Of a DNA stretch of 64,000 nt, positions 25,719-34,586 are shown piece by piece (position 1 is the first letter of the stretch; each line of letters starts with the position of its first letter). The stretch is taken from contig NZ_CP108364.1 of NCBI RefSeq assembly GCF_035946055.1, positions 1,488,001-1,552,000 on the forward strand, read 5' to 3'. This DNA comes from Streptomyces sp. NBC_01341. GTDB taxonomy: Bacteria; Actinomycetota; Actinomycetes; Streptomycetales; Streptomycetaceae. Under the pieces are notes generated by a model that searched no databases, was not told the origin of the DNA, and saw only the letters and a program-made list of their open reading frames with translations. The translations under genes and the position numbers were made by a program.

Positions 25719-25856
25719 CGCAGACAGACGTCCACGCGCCCGGGAGGACGGGTCGTGCGGCGTCACAACGGCGCCGCCGCAGGGCCGGGCGCACGGATAC
25801 GCCTCCGTCAGGTTTCAGCCACCGATGACGACCTGTGACCACGTTTCGTCCATATC

Positions 25857-26663
25857 GTGAACAACCCATGGCGCTTCCTTGCAGATTTCGCATACAACTC
25901 GGCCATGCTCTGGGTCGTACTTCTTCTCGTCGCATGGGGCGCCGCCGGCGTCTCCTGCATCCGTCTGTGCCTCGTCACCGCGAGCACGGCCCAGCGGCCG
26001 ACGCCCGTCACGAGGGAGCCCGCGCACCCCGAACTCAACCTGTACGAGACGGCGTTCCTGGCAGGCGGACCTCACAGGGTCGCCGATCTGGCTCTGGTCT
26101 CCATGCATCTGCGGCGACGGCTGCTGCTCGCCCACACGGGCTGGGCGACGGTCGTCGATCCTGAGGGGCGGGACGAGGTCGAGCGCACCGTGATCCGTGC
26201 GATCGGGCCGGACGGACAGTCCCGCATAGCGCCGATCAGGGCGGCCGCCGCGGCGGCCGACGCCATGCGCGCCCTCGCCGACCGCCTCGTCGCCGCGGGC
26301 CTCGCCGTCCCGCACGGCACGCGGACGGACCTCGAATCGGCGGTGCGGGCCGTCCGCGGCACCGCGGTGCTCGTGGTGGCCCTGGCCGCCGCGGCCCTGC
26401 TGATCCCCGGTCAGGAGACCTCCCACGCGGGACCGGTGGCGGCATGGTTCGCACTGCCGCTCGTGCTGACCCTGGGATGCCTGGCCATCGCGCGGGTGGA
26501 GAACCACCCGTACAGCCCGTGGGCCTCCCCGACGGGCCAGCGGTGGCTGGACTCGCTGCCGGCACCGGCGCAGGGTGTGGACCGCGATCTGCTCGCGGCG
26601 GTGGCCGTACGGGGCGTGGGTGCGGTCGAGGACCCGCAGCTGCGGGCGGCCCTGCTGAGCTGA
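25857..26663 (+). CDS. Second TIGR04222-type membrane protein, tail-less paralogue
   Basis: 268 residues from GTG 25857. It aligns by eye with the upstream protein: YETAFLAGGPHRVADLALVSMH against SEEAFLSGGPARVVDTALTRMH, and GRDEVERTVI against ARDAVERAVV, with the same LADRLVAAGLAVP block. It has a membrane helix at residues ~16-38 and two more near 160-180 and 188-208. There is no Cys tail; the C-terminus ends in an ordinary soluble stretch. It lies 138 bases after the Cys-tail gene and before a strong terminator, so it belongs to the same unit. It might pair with the tailed protein as a heteromer or membrane partner. Confidence 0.82.
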   Translation: MNNPWRFLADFAYNSAMLWVVLLLVAWGAAGVSCIRLCLVTASTAQRPTPVTREPAHPELNLYETAFLAGGPHRVADLALVSMHLRRRLLLAHTGWATVVDPEGRDEVERTVIRAIGPDGQSRIAPIRAAAAAADAMRALADRLVAAGLAVPHGTRTDLESAVRAVRGTAVLVVALAAAALLIPGQETSHAGPVAAWFALPLVLTLGCLAIARVENHPYSPWASPTGQRWLDSLPAPAQGVDRDLLAAVAVRGVGAVEDPQLRAALLS

Positions 26664-26713
26664 GCGGCACCCGGACCTCACGGCCCGAGCGCGCCCCCGG
26701 GGATCCGCTCAAC

Positions 26714-26752
26714 ATGACGGAGGGCCGCCCGACCGGGGCGGCCCTCCGTCAT
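26714..26752. terminator. Strong hairpin terminator of the MNIO unit
   Basis: A perfect 17-bp stem (26714-26730 with 26736-26752) and a five-base loop GACCG. The remaining part of 26664-26974 up to the hemQ stop shows no gene; it probably also holds the end of the hemQ transcript. Confidence 0.88.
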
Positions 26753-26974
26753 GCCCTATTCACGTATACGGTCCGGGACACACCGGCCGGACTCGGCGAG
26801 AGGCGGTGGCCCGCGGGGAGGTATGGCTGACTCCCCCGCGGATCACGACGGTTCGCCGGCCGTCGGCCGATGTGTACCCGGTACCGGACCCGGTGTCGCT
26901 GGAACGACGGGCGGCGTCACACGCGCCGTTGCCCGCCAACTGATCTTCCGGGTCGGGATGGCCGGAAACGCTGG

Positions 26975-27688
26975 CTATGCGAGCCCGGTCACCAATTCTG
27001 CGACGGACTTCCTGCGCCCCGTGTAGAACGGGACCTCCTCACGGACGTGCAGCCGCGCCTCGGAGGCCCTCAGGTGACGCATGAGGTCGACGATGCGGTA
27101 CAGCTCGTCGGCCTCGAAGGCGAGGACCCACTCGTAGTCGCCCAGGGAGAAGGAGGCGACCGTGTTGGCGCGCACGTCCGGGTAGCCACGGGCCATCTTG
27201 CCGTGGTCCGCGAGCATGCGACGGCGGTCCTCGTCGGGCAGCAGGTACCAGTCGTAGCTGCGCACGAAGGGGTACACGCTGATGTAGTCGCGCGGGGTCT
27301 CGTCCGCCAGGAAGGCGGGCACGTGCGACTTGTTGAACTCGGCGGGGCGGTGCAGCGCCATGTTCGACCAGACCGGCTCCAGGGAGCGGCCGAGCTTCGT
27401 GCGCCGGAAGAGGTTGTAGGCCTCCTGGAGCTCGTCCGAGGTCTCGGCGTGCCACCAGATCATCAGGTCGGCGTCGGCCCGCAGACCGGACACGTCGTAG
27501 GTGCCCCGGACCGTGATGTCCTTGGCCGCGAGCTGGTCGAACAGTTCCTGGACCTCGTCGGCGTAACCGGCGCGGTCGACGGGAAGGACGTCCTTCAGCC
27601 TGAAGACGGACCACAGGGTGTAGCGGATGACCTCGTTGAGGTCCTTGGCCTTCTTACCCGCGTTCGGAAGCTTTTCTGGCGCACTCAT
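26975..27688 (-). CDS. hemQ: Coproheme decarboxylase HemQ (ChdC)
   Basis: 237 residues from the ATG at 27688. It converts coproheme to heme b by two oxidative decarboxylations using peroxide, the last step of the coproporphyrin-dependent pathway of actinobacteria. It has the chlorite-dismutase-like double ferredoxin fold. The proximal heme ligand is His162 in [13 protein letters not shown], and the radical-forming Tyr is expected at Tyr139 ([12 protein letters not shown]), 23 residues earlier, as in actinobacterial ChdC. Longer in-frame upstream sequence is the end of hemY. Its start is four bases after the hemY stop, so the two are one operon. Confidence 0.95.
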   Translation of the reverse strand: MSAPEKLPNAGKKAKDLNEVIRYTLWSVFRLKDVLPVDRAGYADEVQELFDQLAAKDITVRGTYDVSGLRADADLMIWWHAETSDELQEAYNLFRRTKLGRSLEPVWSNMALHRPAEFNKSHVPAFLADETPRDYISVYPFVRSYDWYLLPDEDRRRMLADHGKMARGYPDVRANTVASFSLGDYEWVLAFEADELYRIVDLMRHLRASEARLHVREEVPFYTGRRKSVAELVTGLA

Positions 27689-27692
27689 ACGG

Positions 27693-29168
27693 CTATTGTC
27701 CCGCCTCGCTCCGCGTGCCCCGAACCCGGGTGGGGGTCCCGGCGCTCTGCCCCGTGAAGTCCGCCGCGATCTCGTCCGCCGCGCGCTGCCCGCCGGCGAT
27801 GCAGGCCGGGATCCCGACCCCGTCGTACGCCGCTCCGCACACCCGCAGTCCGGGCAGTTTCGCGACCTCGTCACGGATCCGCGCGACCCGGGTCAGATGG
27901 CCCACGGGGTACTGGGGCAGTCCGCCGATCCACCGCGTGACCCCGGTGTCGACGGGCCGGGCGGTCAGCCCGGCCGCTGCCGCGAGATCGCGCAGGGACA
28001 TGTCGACGAGTTCGGAGTCCTCGCGGTGCAGGTGCTCCTCCTCGCCGTAGCGGCCCACCGACGTACGCAGTACGAAGAGGTCGGGCGCGGAGTCCGCGAC
28101 CCACCGCCACTTGTTACTGGAGAAGGTCGCGGCCTTGATCGTGCGCCCGTCGACCGGCGGGACGAGGAACCCGGAGCGCCCCCGCAGCGCCTCGGTCCCG
28201 GCGACGTCGGAGCGCCGGAAGGCCATGGTGACCAGGGCCATCGAGGCGTACTCGACCGCGGCCAGCTCGACGGAGGCGGCCGGGCACTCGGCGGCGAGGA
28301 GGGTGGAGGCGGACCAGGCGGGGGTGGCCAGGACGACGGCGTCGGCGGCGATCACCCCACTGTCCGTGCGCACGTCCCACCCGTCCGCGGTCCGCGTCAG
28401 CCCGAGCACCGGGGTGTCCATGAGGATCTCCGCGCCCCCTGCCCGCACGACGTCCGCGACGGCGCCCGGCAGGGTACCGACGCCTCCCTCGATCCCCTGG
28501 AAGACGGGCCCGGTCTGCTGCCGGGCCGCGGCGCGTTCCTGGACGCGCAGCACGCCGTCGAGGAGCGGCCCGCCCTCCTTCACGGCCTCGAAGAGCTGCG
28601 GCACGGCCGCGCGCATCGAGATCCGGTAGGCGTCGCCCGCGTACACCCCTCCCAGCAGCGGCTCGACGAGCCGGTCCACGACCTCCCGGCCCAGCCGGTC
28701 GGCCACGTAGGAGCCGACTGCGACGTCGTCCCCCACGGCCGTCGGGGTGAGGTCTCGCTCCTCGGCGATCCTGGCCAGCCCTTCGGGCGAGAGCAGTTCG
28801 CCGAGCGCCGCGGGGTCACCGGGTACGCCCATGACGTGGCCCTTGGGCATCGGGCGCAGAGCGCCCCGCGTCCAGACGGACGCGGTGGCGGTGGCGGGGG
28901 GCTGGAGGCGGTCACCGAGTCCGGCCGCGACGGCGAGCCCGACCGCCTCCGGCCGGCGCGCGAGCATCGACTCGGCCCCGAGGTCGACCCGGGTGCCCGC
29001 GATCTCCCCGGTCATCAGCTTGCCGCCGACCCGCCCGGTCGCCTCCAGGACCGTGACCCGGAGACCGGAGTCCAGCAGCCGGTGGGCGGCGGCGAGTCCG
29101 GCGATGCCGCCGCCGATGACGACGGCGTGGCCCGTACGCGCGGTGTCGCGCTGAAGAGAACGCTGCAT
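27693..29168 (-). CDS. hemY: Coproporphyrinogen III oxidase HemY (CgoX)
   Basis: 491 residues. The FAD-binding dinucleotide fold is at the N-terminus ([20 protein letters not shown], residues ~16-35), with the family motif [23 protein letters not shown] next. The C-terminal [26 protein letters not shown] is the second FAD motif. In organisms with HemQ the enzyme oxidises coproporphyrinogen III rather than protoporphyrinogen. It is the first gene of the hemY-hemQ operon; ferrochelatase is not in the window. It starts 126 bases from the divergent DUF4349 gene. Confidence 0.95.
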   Translation of the reverse strand: MQRSLQRDTARTGHAVVIGGGIAGLAAAHRLLDSGLRVTVLEATGRVGGKLMTGEIAGTRVDLGAESMLARRPEAVGLAVAAGLGDRLQPPATATASVWTRGALRPMPKGHVMGVPGDPAALGELLSPEGLARIAEERDLTPTAVGDDVAVGSYVADRLGREVVDRLVEPLLGGVYAGDAYRISMRAAVPQLFEAVKEGGPLLDGVLRVQERAAARQQTGPVFQGIEGGVGTLPGAVADVVRAGGAEILMDTPVLGLTRTADGWDVRTDSGVIAADAVVLATPAWSASTLLAAECPAASVELAAVEYASMALVTMAFRRSDVAGTEALRGRSGFLVPPVDGRTIKAATFSSNKWRWVADSAPDLFVLRTSVGRYGEEEHLHREDSELVDMSLRDLAAAAGLTARPVDTGVTRWIGGLPQYPVGHLTRVARIRDEVAKLPGLRVCGAAYDGVGIPACIAGGQRAADEIAADFTGQSAGTPTRVRGTRSEAGQ

Positions 29169-29294
29169 GGGTCCACTCTCTCAAACCCCTTCCGAGTCCC
29201 GAACGTGACCGCTTCGAAACCACGCGGACGAAACCCGCACAGGGGCCCTCACGTCGAACCGGCACCATCTGAAACGGCCCTGGGGGGACGCATC

Positions 29295-30275
29295 ATGACC
29301 ATCGAACGCCACACGGACAGTCATCCACCCGTCCATTCCGTCCGCGCCCTCCGGCGCCGCCCGCACGCGCTGGCTGCCGCCGGACTCCTCGCCGTCCTTC
29401 TGGCCACCGCCGGGTGCTCATCGGCCGGCGGCGGGGAGTCGCTGGGCGCCGCGTCCGACCAGAAGGCGGCGGCACCCCGCGCCGAGGGCGCCGGTGCGGA
29501 GTCCGGGGGGAAGCCCGCCGGCGGCGCCCGCTCCGCACCGAAGCCCGGATCCGCGGTGGCGGTGCACGTCATCCGCACGGCCACGCTCTCCGTCGAGGTG
29601 AAGAGCGTGCCGAAGGCGGTCGCGGCGGCCCGCGCCGCCGCGGAGGGGGCCGGTGGCCTCGTCGCGGAGGAGACCACGGAGCGGATCGACGACATGTACG
29701 ACACCTCGCATCTGGTCCTGCGGGTGCCGCAGGACCGGTACGACGAGGTGCTGACCCGGCTCGCAGGTTCCGGGAAGCTGCGTTCACGCACGTCGAACGC
29801 GAAGGACGTCACCGGTCAGGTCGTCGACGTCGACAGCAGGATCGCCACCCAGCGGGCGAGCGTCGCACGGGTCCGTGACCTCATGGACAAGGCCGAGAAG
29901 CTCACGGACGTGGTGACTCTGGAGGGTGAACTGAGCAGCCGCCAGGCGGACCTGGAGTCGCTCCTCGCCCAGCAGGCGTCCCTGAAGGACCGCACCTCAC
30001 TGGCGACCGTCACGCTCGAACTCAACGAGCCCTACGAGGACGCCACGGACCCGGAGGACGAGGACACCGGGTTCATGGACGCGCTGGCGGGCGGCTGGGA
30101 CGCGTTCGTGACGATGCTGCGGTGGATCGCGGTGGCGATCGGCGCCACGGCTCCCTTCCTTGCCGCCGTGGCGGTCCTGCTGGTGCTGTGGCGGCTCGTG
30201 CGGGGACGGCTGCCACGACGCCGCACGACACCGCAGGAGCCCTCGGAAGCCCCGCAGGCCCCGTCGGCCCCGTAA
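29295..30275 (+). CDS. DUF4349-domain lipoprotein
   Basis: 326 residues with a GGGGGGA ribosome-binding site before ATG 29295. A signal peptide ends with the lipobox ATAGC (Cys41), and a Gly/Ala/Pro linker follows. Residues ~88-280 form the DUF4349 domain: IRTATLSVEVKSVPKAVAAA, a ferredoxin-like part, then a helical hairpin around 180-240 (coiled coil) and LATVTLELNEP. One transmembrane helix at ~275-305 and a basic cytoplasmic tail finish the protein, so it is anchored at both ends of the domain. It is divergent from hemY. Function unknown. Confidence 0.88.
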   Translation: MTIERHTDSHPPVHSVRALRRRPHALAAAGLLAVLLATAGCSSAGGGESLGAASDQKAAAPRAEGAGAESGGKPAGGARSAPKPGSAVAVHVIRTATLSVEVKSVPKAVAAARAAAEGAGGLVAEETTERIDDMYDTSHLVLRVPQDRYDEVLTRLAGSGKLRSRTSNAKDVTGQVVDVDSRIATQRASVARVRDLMDKAEKLTDVVTLEGELSSRQADLESLLAQQASLKDRTSLATVTLELNEPYEDATDPEDEDTGFMDALAGGWDAFVTMLRWIAVAIGATAPFLAAVAVLLVLWRLVRGRLPRRRTTPQEPSEAPQAPSAP

Positions 30276-30326
30276 GCGCCGTAGCGTGGGCCCCGGACCT
30301 GCACACGGCGGCGAAGGGACCCTGCA

Positions 30327-31715
30327 ATGGCGGCGGAACGACTGGTGGTCGTCGGGGGCGACGCGGCGGGGATGTCCGCCGCGTCGCAGGCCCGCAGGCT
30401 CAAGGGGCCGGACGAGCTGAGCATCGTCGCATTCGAGCGCGGGGAGTTCACCTCGTACTCCGCCTGCGGCATCCCGTACTGGGTGAGCGGTGACGTCGAG
30501 TCCCGCGACGAGCTCATCGCCCGCAGCCCGGAGGAGCACCGGGACCGTGCCATCGATCTGCGCACCCATACCGAGGTGACGGAGATCGACGTACCGGGGC
30601 GCAGGGTCCGCGCGCTGGACCTCGCCCGAGGTGAGTCGTACTGGACGGATTACGACAAGCTCGTGATCGCGACGGGCGCCCGGCCGGTCCGCCCGGACCT
30701 GCCGGGCATCGACGCGCCGGGCGTCCACGGCGTGCAGACCCTGGGGGACGGTCAGGCGCTCCTGGACTCGCTGGACCGGGTCACGGAGCGCCGGGCCGTC
30801 GTCGTCGGTGCCGGCTACATCGGCGTCGAGATGGCCGAGGCGATGCTCAAGCGCGGCTTCGAGGTGACGGTGCTCAACCGCGGCACCCAGCCCATGGCCA
30901 CCCTCGACCCGGACATGGGGCGGCTGGTCCACGAGGCGATGGACGGTCTGGGCATCACCACGGTCAACGAGGCCTCGGTCACCGGCATCCTGACCGGTGA
31001 GGACGGCCGGGTGAGCGCGGTCGCGACGGACGGGAAGACCTATCCGGCCGACGTGGTCGTGCTCGGCATCGGCGTGGAGCCGGAGACCACCCTGGCGGCC
31101 GCGGCCGGTCTGCCCCTGGGCCCGCACGGCGGTCTTCTGACGGATCTTTCGATGCGGGTGGCGGGCCATGACGACATCTGGGCCGGAGGGGACTGCGTCG
31201 AGGTGCTCGACCTCGTCGCGCACCGCACCCGCCACATCGCGCTCGGCACCCACGCCAACAAGCACGGCCAGATCATCGGAGCCAACGTGGGCGGCGGCTA
31301 CGGCACGTTCCCCGGTGTCGTCGGTACGGCGGTCAGCAAGGTCTGCGACCTGGAGATCGCCAGGACCGGGCTGCGCGAGAAGGACGCGCGCGCCGTCGGC
31401 CTGCGCTACGTCACGGCGACGATCGAGTCGACGGGCCGGGCGGGCTACTACCCGGGAGCGCAGCCCATGACGGTCAAGATGCTCGCGGAGTACCGCACCG
31501 GACGGCTGCTGGGCGTGCAGATCGTGGGCCGCGAGGGGTCGGCGAAGCGGGTGGACGTCGCCGCGGTCGCCCTGACCGCGGGCATGACCGTGGAGGGCAT
31601 GACCGCGCTCGACCTCGGCTACGCCCCGCCGTTCTCACCGGTCTGGGACCCGGTCCTGGTGGCCGCCCGCAAGACCGTCGCGGCGGTGCGGGCGGCCCTG
31701 CGGGACGGGGGCTGA
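30327..31715 (+). CDS. FAD-dependent CoA-disulfide reductase-like oxidoreductase
   Basis: 462 residues, the usual length of the NADH oxidase/CoA-disulfide reductase group. The FAD loop VVVGGDAAGMSAASQARR is at residues 7-24. The redox Cys is in FTSYSACGIPYWVSG (near residue 48), as in CoA-disulfide reductases. The NAD loop VVVGAGYIGVEMAEAMLKRG lies near 155-175 and the FAD phosphate motif DDIWAGGDCVEV near 285. The C-terminal dimerisation domain is intact. It probably reduces CoA disulfide or a persulfide with NAD(P)H. It lies ten bases from the end of the convergent hemE gene. Confidence 0.88.
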   Translation: MAAERLVVVGGDAAGMSAASQARRLKGPDELSIVAFERGEFTSYSACGIPYWVSGDVESRDELIARSPEEHRDRAIDLRTHTEVTEIDVPGRRVRALDLARGESYWTDYDKLVIATGARPVRPDLPGIDAPGVHGVQTLGDGQALLDSLDRVTERRAVVVGAGYIGVEMAEAMLKRGFEVTVLNRGTQPMATLDPDMGRLVHEAMDGLGITTVNEASVTGILTGEDGRVSAVATDGKTYPADVVVLGIGVEPETTLAAAAGLPLGPHGGLLTDLSMRVAGHDDIWAGGDCVEVLDLVAHRTRHIALGTHANKHGQIIGANVGGGYGTFPGVVGTAVSKVCDLEIARTGLREKDARAVGLRYVTATIESTGRAGYYPGAQPMTVKMLAEYRTGRLLGVQIVGREGSAKRVDVAAVALTAGMTVEGMTALDLGYAPPFSPVWDPVLVAARKTVAAVRAALRDGG

Positions 31716-31725
31716 GGGTCGGACC

Positions 31726-32835
31726 TCAGTGCGCCGTCTGCTCGTGGACGTACTCCACGAGCCGCGTGAGGGCGTCCGGGTCGGTCGTCGGCATGACGCC
31801 GTGGCCGAGGTTGAAGATGTGGCCCTCGAGACCCGCGGCGGCGGCGAGCACGTCACGGGTCTTCGCCTCCACCGCCTCGGTCGGCGCGAACAGCACGGCG
31901 GGGTCGAGGTTGCCCTGGAGTGCCTTGCCGGGGCCGACCCGGCGGGCACCCTCGTCCATCGGGACACGCCAGTCGACGCCCACGACGTCCGCGCCGGCCT
32001 CGCCCATCAGGCCGAGCAGCTCGCCGGTGCCCACACCGAAGTGGATACGCGGGACGCCGTACGACGCGACGGCGTCGAAGACCTTCGCCGAGGCCGGCAT
32101 CACCGAGCTGCGGTAGTCGGCCGGGGCGAGAGCGCCGACCCAGGAGTCGAAGAGCTGGACCGCGGAGGCGCCCGCCTCGATCTGCACCTTCAGGAACGCG
32201 CCGGTGATCTCCGCGAGCCGGTCGAGCAGGTCGGCCCAGAGCTCCGGGTCGCCGTACATCATGGCCTTGGTGCGCTCGTGGTTGCGGGACGGGCCGCCCT
32301 CCACGAGATAGCTGGCCAGCGTGAACGGAGCACCGGCGAAGCCGATGAGCGGCGTCGCACCGAGTTCGGCGGTGAGCATGCCGATGGCCGCGGTGACGTA
32401 CGGGACGTCCTCGGGGGTGAGGTCACGCAGCCGGGCCAGGTCGGCGCGGGTGCGGATCGGCTCCGCGATCACCGGGCCGATGCCCGGCTTGATGTCGAGG
32501 TCGATGCCGATCGCCTTGAGCGGTACGACGATGTCGCTGAAGTAGATCGCGGCGTCGACCTTGTGGCGGCGCACGGGCTGCAGGGTGATCTCGGTGACCA
32601 GCTCCGGCATCATGCAGGAGTCGAGCATCGCGATGCCCTCGCGGACCTTCAGGTACTCGGGCAGTGACCGCCCCGCCTGACGCATGAACCAGACCGGCGT
32701 GTGGGGCACCGGTTCGCGTCGGCACGCCTTGAGGAAGGCCGACTCGTGGGTGGCGGGGGTCGTCTGCAGGCCCGAGGACGGGCCCTCCCCTGATCGGACG
32801 GAGCTGAGCTCTGAGGGAAGGTCGTTGACACTCAC
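31726..32835 (-). CDS. hemE: Uroporphyrinogen decarboxylase HemE
   Basis: 369 residues from GTG 32835; an ATG at 32862 would add nine atypical residues, so it is less likely. HemE converts uroporphyrinogen III to coproporphyrinogen III, the substrate of HemY encoded nearby. Typical motifs are [15 protein letters not shown] (residues ~47-61), [30 protein letters not shown] and the C-terminal [13 protein letters not shown]. The active-site Asp is the one in YFSD. It is divergent from the DUF3000 gene. Confidence 0.95.
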   Translation of the reverse strand: MSVNDLPSELSSVRSGEGPSSGLQTTPATHESAFLKACRREPVPHTPVWFMRQAGRSLPEYLKVREGIAMLDSCMMPELVTEITLQPVRRHKVDAAIYFSDIVVPLKAIGIDLDIKPGIGPVIAEPIRTRADLARLRDLTPEDVPYVTAAIGMLTAELGATPLIGFAGAPFTLASYLVEGGPSRNHERTKAMMYGDPELWADLLDRLAEITGAFLKVQIEAGASAVQLFDSWVGALAPADYRSSVMPASAKVFDAVASYGVPRIHFGVGTGELLGLMGEAGADVVGVDWRVPMDEGARRVGPGKALQGNLDPAVLFAPTEAVEAKTRDVLAAAAGLEGHIFNLGHGVMPTTDPDALTRLVEYVHEQTAH

Positions 32836-32914
32836 ACACAGAATCTTCGCACGGAGCGGCAATGAGCCGGACGCCGCATGGGTGTCCCTCCCTGCACGGG
32901 GCTCCGGTTCCGCC

Positions 32915-32920
32915 TACTCT
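32915..32920 (+). promoter_or_regulatory. -10 box of a leaderless DUF3000 transcript
   Basis: TACTCT ends seven bases before the ATG at 32928, and no ribosome-binding site precedes that ATG, which fits a leaderless mRNA. The -35 region is weak (TGCACG near 32893). Confidence 0.45.
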
Positions 32921-32927
32921 TCCCCGC

Positions 32928-33587
32928 ATGGCTCCGGCTCAGGGACAATTTTCCGATCATTCCGATGGCACCGGCGGCGAGGGGGGTGCGGAGGGCGAAT
33001 CAGTCCCGGTCGCGTTCCGGTCCGCGGTCGACGCTCTGCGTTCGGCCCGTCTGCGCACCGAACTCGAGATCGAGCCCACGCGGCCGCCGAAGCGGCTCGC
33101 CCCTTACGCGTACGCCCTGGAGGCCGCGGTCGTGGACGGCGAGGAGGATCTCGCCGACGGCCGCCTCGTGCTGCTGCACGATCCGTCCGGGCACGACGCC
33201 TGGCAGGGCACGTTCCGGTTGGTGACGCTGGTGCGGGCGGAGCTGGAGCCCGAGATGGCCGCCGACCCGCTGCTGCCCGAGGTGTGCTGGACCTGGCTGA
33301 CCGGCGCCCTGGACGCCCGGGGGCTGTCGTACGGCGAGGCCGGCGGCACGGTGACCCGCGCCGGGTCGCACTACTTCGGCGCGCTCTCCGCGCGGCGTCC
33401 GGCGACACAGATCGAGATCCGGGCGTCGTGGACGCCTCGCGAGGGGCGCGGCGGGGTGCCGGACATGGCGGCCCACCTGGTCGCGTGGGGCGATCTGCTC
33501 TGCCAGCTCGCGGGCCTGCCGCCGTCGGGCACGGCCGACGCGGCGGTGGTGAACCTCCCCCAGCGCCGGGGCCCCCAGGTCTCATAA
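32928..33587 (+). CDS. DUF3000-domain protein
   Basis: 219 residues from ATG 32928. It is a member of the actinobacterial DUF3000 family, recognised by FRSAVDALRSARLRTELEIE, LAPYAYALEA, the DPSGHDAWQGTFRLVTLVRA block and the WDLLCQLAGLPP-like end. No signal peptide or membrane segment, so it is cytoplasmic. It is well conserved at this place beside hemE, which suggests a core function, but none is known. It ends at a T-tailed terminator. Confidence 0.9.
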   Translation: MAPAQGQFSDHSDGTGGEGGAEGESVPVAFRSAVDALRSARLRTELEIEPTRPPKRLAPYAYALEAAVVDGEEDLADGRLVLLHDPSGHDAWQGTFRLVTLVRAELEPEMAADPLLPEVCWTWLTGALDARGLSYGEAGGTVTRAGSHYFGALSARRPATQIEIRASWTPREGRGGVPDMAAHLVAWGDLLCQLAGLPPSGTADAAVVNLPQRRGPQVS

Positions 33588-33605
33588 CGCTCCGTCACTT
33601 TCCCG

Positions 33606-33638
33606 GAGAGCCGGTCGCACAGGGACCGGCTCTCTTTT
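33606..33638 (+). terminator. Intrinsic terminator with T run
   Basis: GAGAGCCGGTC (33606-33616) pairs perfectly with GACCGGCTCTC (33624-33634), and TTTT follows at 33635-33638. A classical rho-independent terminator, rare in this window for having a T tract. Confidence 0.9.
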
Positions 33639-33701
33639 CGTACAATCGATCGCGCGTCCTATTTGCCCGAATTGTTACGCATGAAATCGTGATCTTCCCC
33701 T

Positions 33702-33710
33702 AAAGGAGGA
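33702..33710 (+). other. Perfect Shine-Dalgarno without a convincing gene
   Basis: AAAGGAGGA is almost the full anti-16S complement. The frame of the real downstream gene (GTG 33807) has a stop at 33735, so it cannot start here. Only CTG 33716 or ATG 33734 of a short Arg/Pro-rich frame ending at 33940 could use it. It lies in an AT-rich leader (33640-33700). It may be a leader peptide site or relict start. Confidence 0.4.
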
Positions 33711-33806
33711 CGCGCCTGCTGCCGAAGAGGTCAATGACCCTTCAAGCACGGTTCGCCCCGGCTTCATCCCCGAGCCGGCCCGTCCCGCCACTCCCCAGGA
33801 GGCCTG

Positions 33807-34469
33807 GTGTCCGTTCTCCTCGAGCAGCCCGCAAGCCTGGTCGCCTACCGCCCGAACAAGCCGACGGCCATGGTCGTCGTGGCCGACCCGCGCGTCCGTT
33901 CCACCGTCACCCGCCATCTGTGGGCCCTCGGAGTTCGTGACGTCATCGAGGCGTCGTCCATCGCGGAGGCCCGCCCCCGCGTCGGCAACCCGCGCGACAT
34001 CTGCGTTGCCGACGTCCACCTGCCCGACGGTTCCGGGCTGACCCTGCTGTCCGAGACCCGAGCCGCCGGCTGGCCGAACGGCCTCGCCCTGTCCGCCGCC
34101 GATGACATCGGCGCGGTACGCAACGCCCTCGCGGGCGGCGTGAAGGGCTACGTCGTCACCGGCACCCGTACCAACATCGGCCATCCCACCCGTCCCGGTG
34201 TCGCCCCGATCGGCGCGAACGCCGCCCGGATGCACCGCAGGCCTCCCGGTTCCCCGAGCCACCCGGGCGGCTACCGCGAACTGTCCGGCCGTGAGGTGGA
34301 GGTGCTCCGCCTGGTCGCCGAGGGCCAGTCCAACAAGGCCATCGGCGTCTCGATGGGCCTCTCCGCCCTCACGGTCAAGAGCCACCTCGCCCGCATCGCC
34401 CGCAAGCTCGGCACCGGAGACCGCGCCGGAATGGTCGCCGTGGCCCTGCGGACGGGCATCATCCACTGA
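33807..34469 (+). CDS. Orphan response regulator, NarL/LuxR type
   Basis: 220 residues from GTG 33807 with AGGAGG five bases upstream. The receiver domain (residues ~20-120) has the phosphorylation site Asp69 (CVADVHLPDGSG), Ser96 and Lys113 (GGVKGYVV). The acidic pocket has only Asp27 preceded by Ala26 instead of a pair, so phosphorylation may be weak or different. The LuxR helix-turn-helix is residues ~157-215 (LSGREVEVLRLVAEGQSNKA). No histidine kinase gene is in the neighbourhood. Conserved position between DUF3000 and RNase D. Target genes unknown. Confidence 0.9.
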   Translation: MSVLLEQPASLVAYRPNKPTAMVVVADPRVRSTVTRHLWALGVRDVIEASSIAEARPRVGNPRDICVADVHLPDGSGLTLLSETRAAGWPNGLALSAADDIGAVRNALAGGVKGYVVTGTRTNIGHPTRPGVAPIGANAARMHRRPPGSPSHPGGYRELSGREVEVLRLVAEGQSNKAIGVSMGLSALTVKSHLARIARKLGTGDRAGMVAVALRTGIIH

Positions 34470-34525
34470 CCCCCTCGCCCCGCCGGTACCTGCGCGGATG
34501 CACATCCGGCCGGTTTACGCGCATG

Positions 34526-34561
34526 GTCGCCCGTCGACGGAACGTTCCGTCGACGGGCGAC
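34526..34561. terminator. Perfect 36-bp palindrome, terminator or operator
   Basis: Two 18-base arms (34526-34543 and 34544-34561) are exact reverse complements, with AACGTT at the centre. It lies 57 bases after the response-regulator stop, so it probably terminates that gene, but it also covers the -35 position of the next promoter. The octamer ACGCGCAT flanks it on both sides (34517-34524 and 34560-34567). Confidence 0.75.
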
Positions 34562-34574
34562 GCGCATACACAGA

Positions 34575-34580
34575 TACCCT
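34575..34580 (+). promoter_or_regulatory. -10 box of leaderless RNase D transcript
   Basis: TACCCT ends six bases before the GTG at 34587, where no ribosome-binding site is found. The -35 position falls inside the palindrome. Confidence 0.45.
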
Positions 34581-34586
34581 TGGCAT

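Noticed and set aside
27627..30275. An 882-residue plus-strand frame
   Set aside because: Its first ~550 residues are antisense to hemQ/hemY and are Arg/Gly/Asp-rich without family motifs; only the end from 29295 is a gene (DUF4349).
32836..32862. Longer hemE start at ATG 32862
   Set aside because: The nine extra residues (MPLRAKILC) are atypical, and the GTG at 32835 better matches HemE N-termini.
33734..33940. A 68-residue frame after the strong Shine-Dalgarno
   Set aside because: Its composition is that of a shadow frame and most of it overlaps the response regulator; kept only as a question in the findings.
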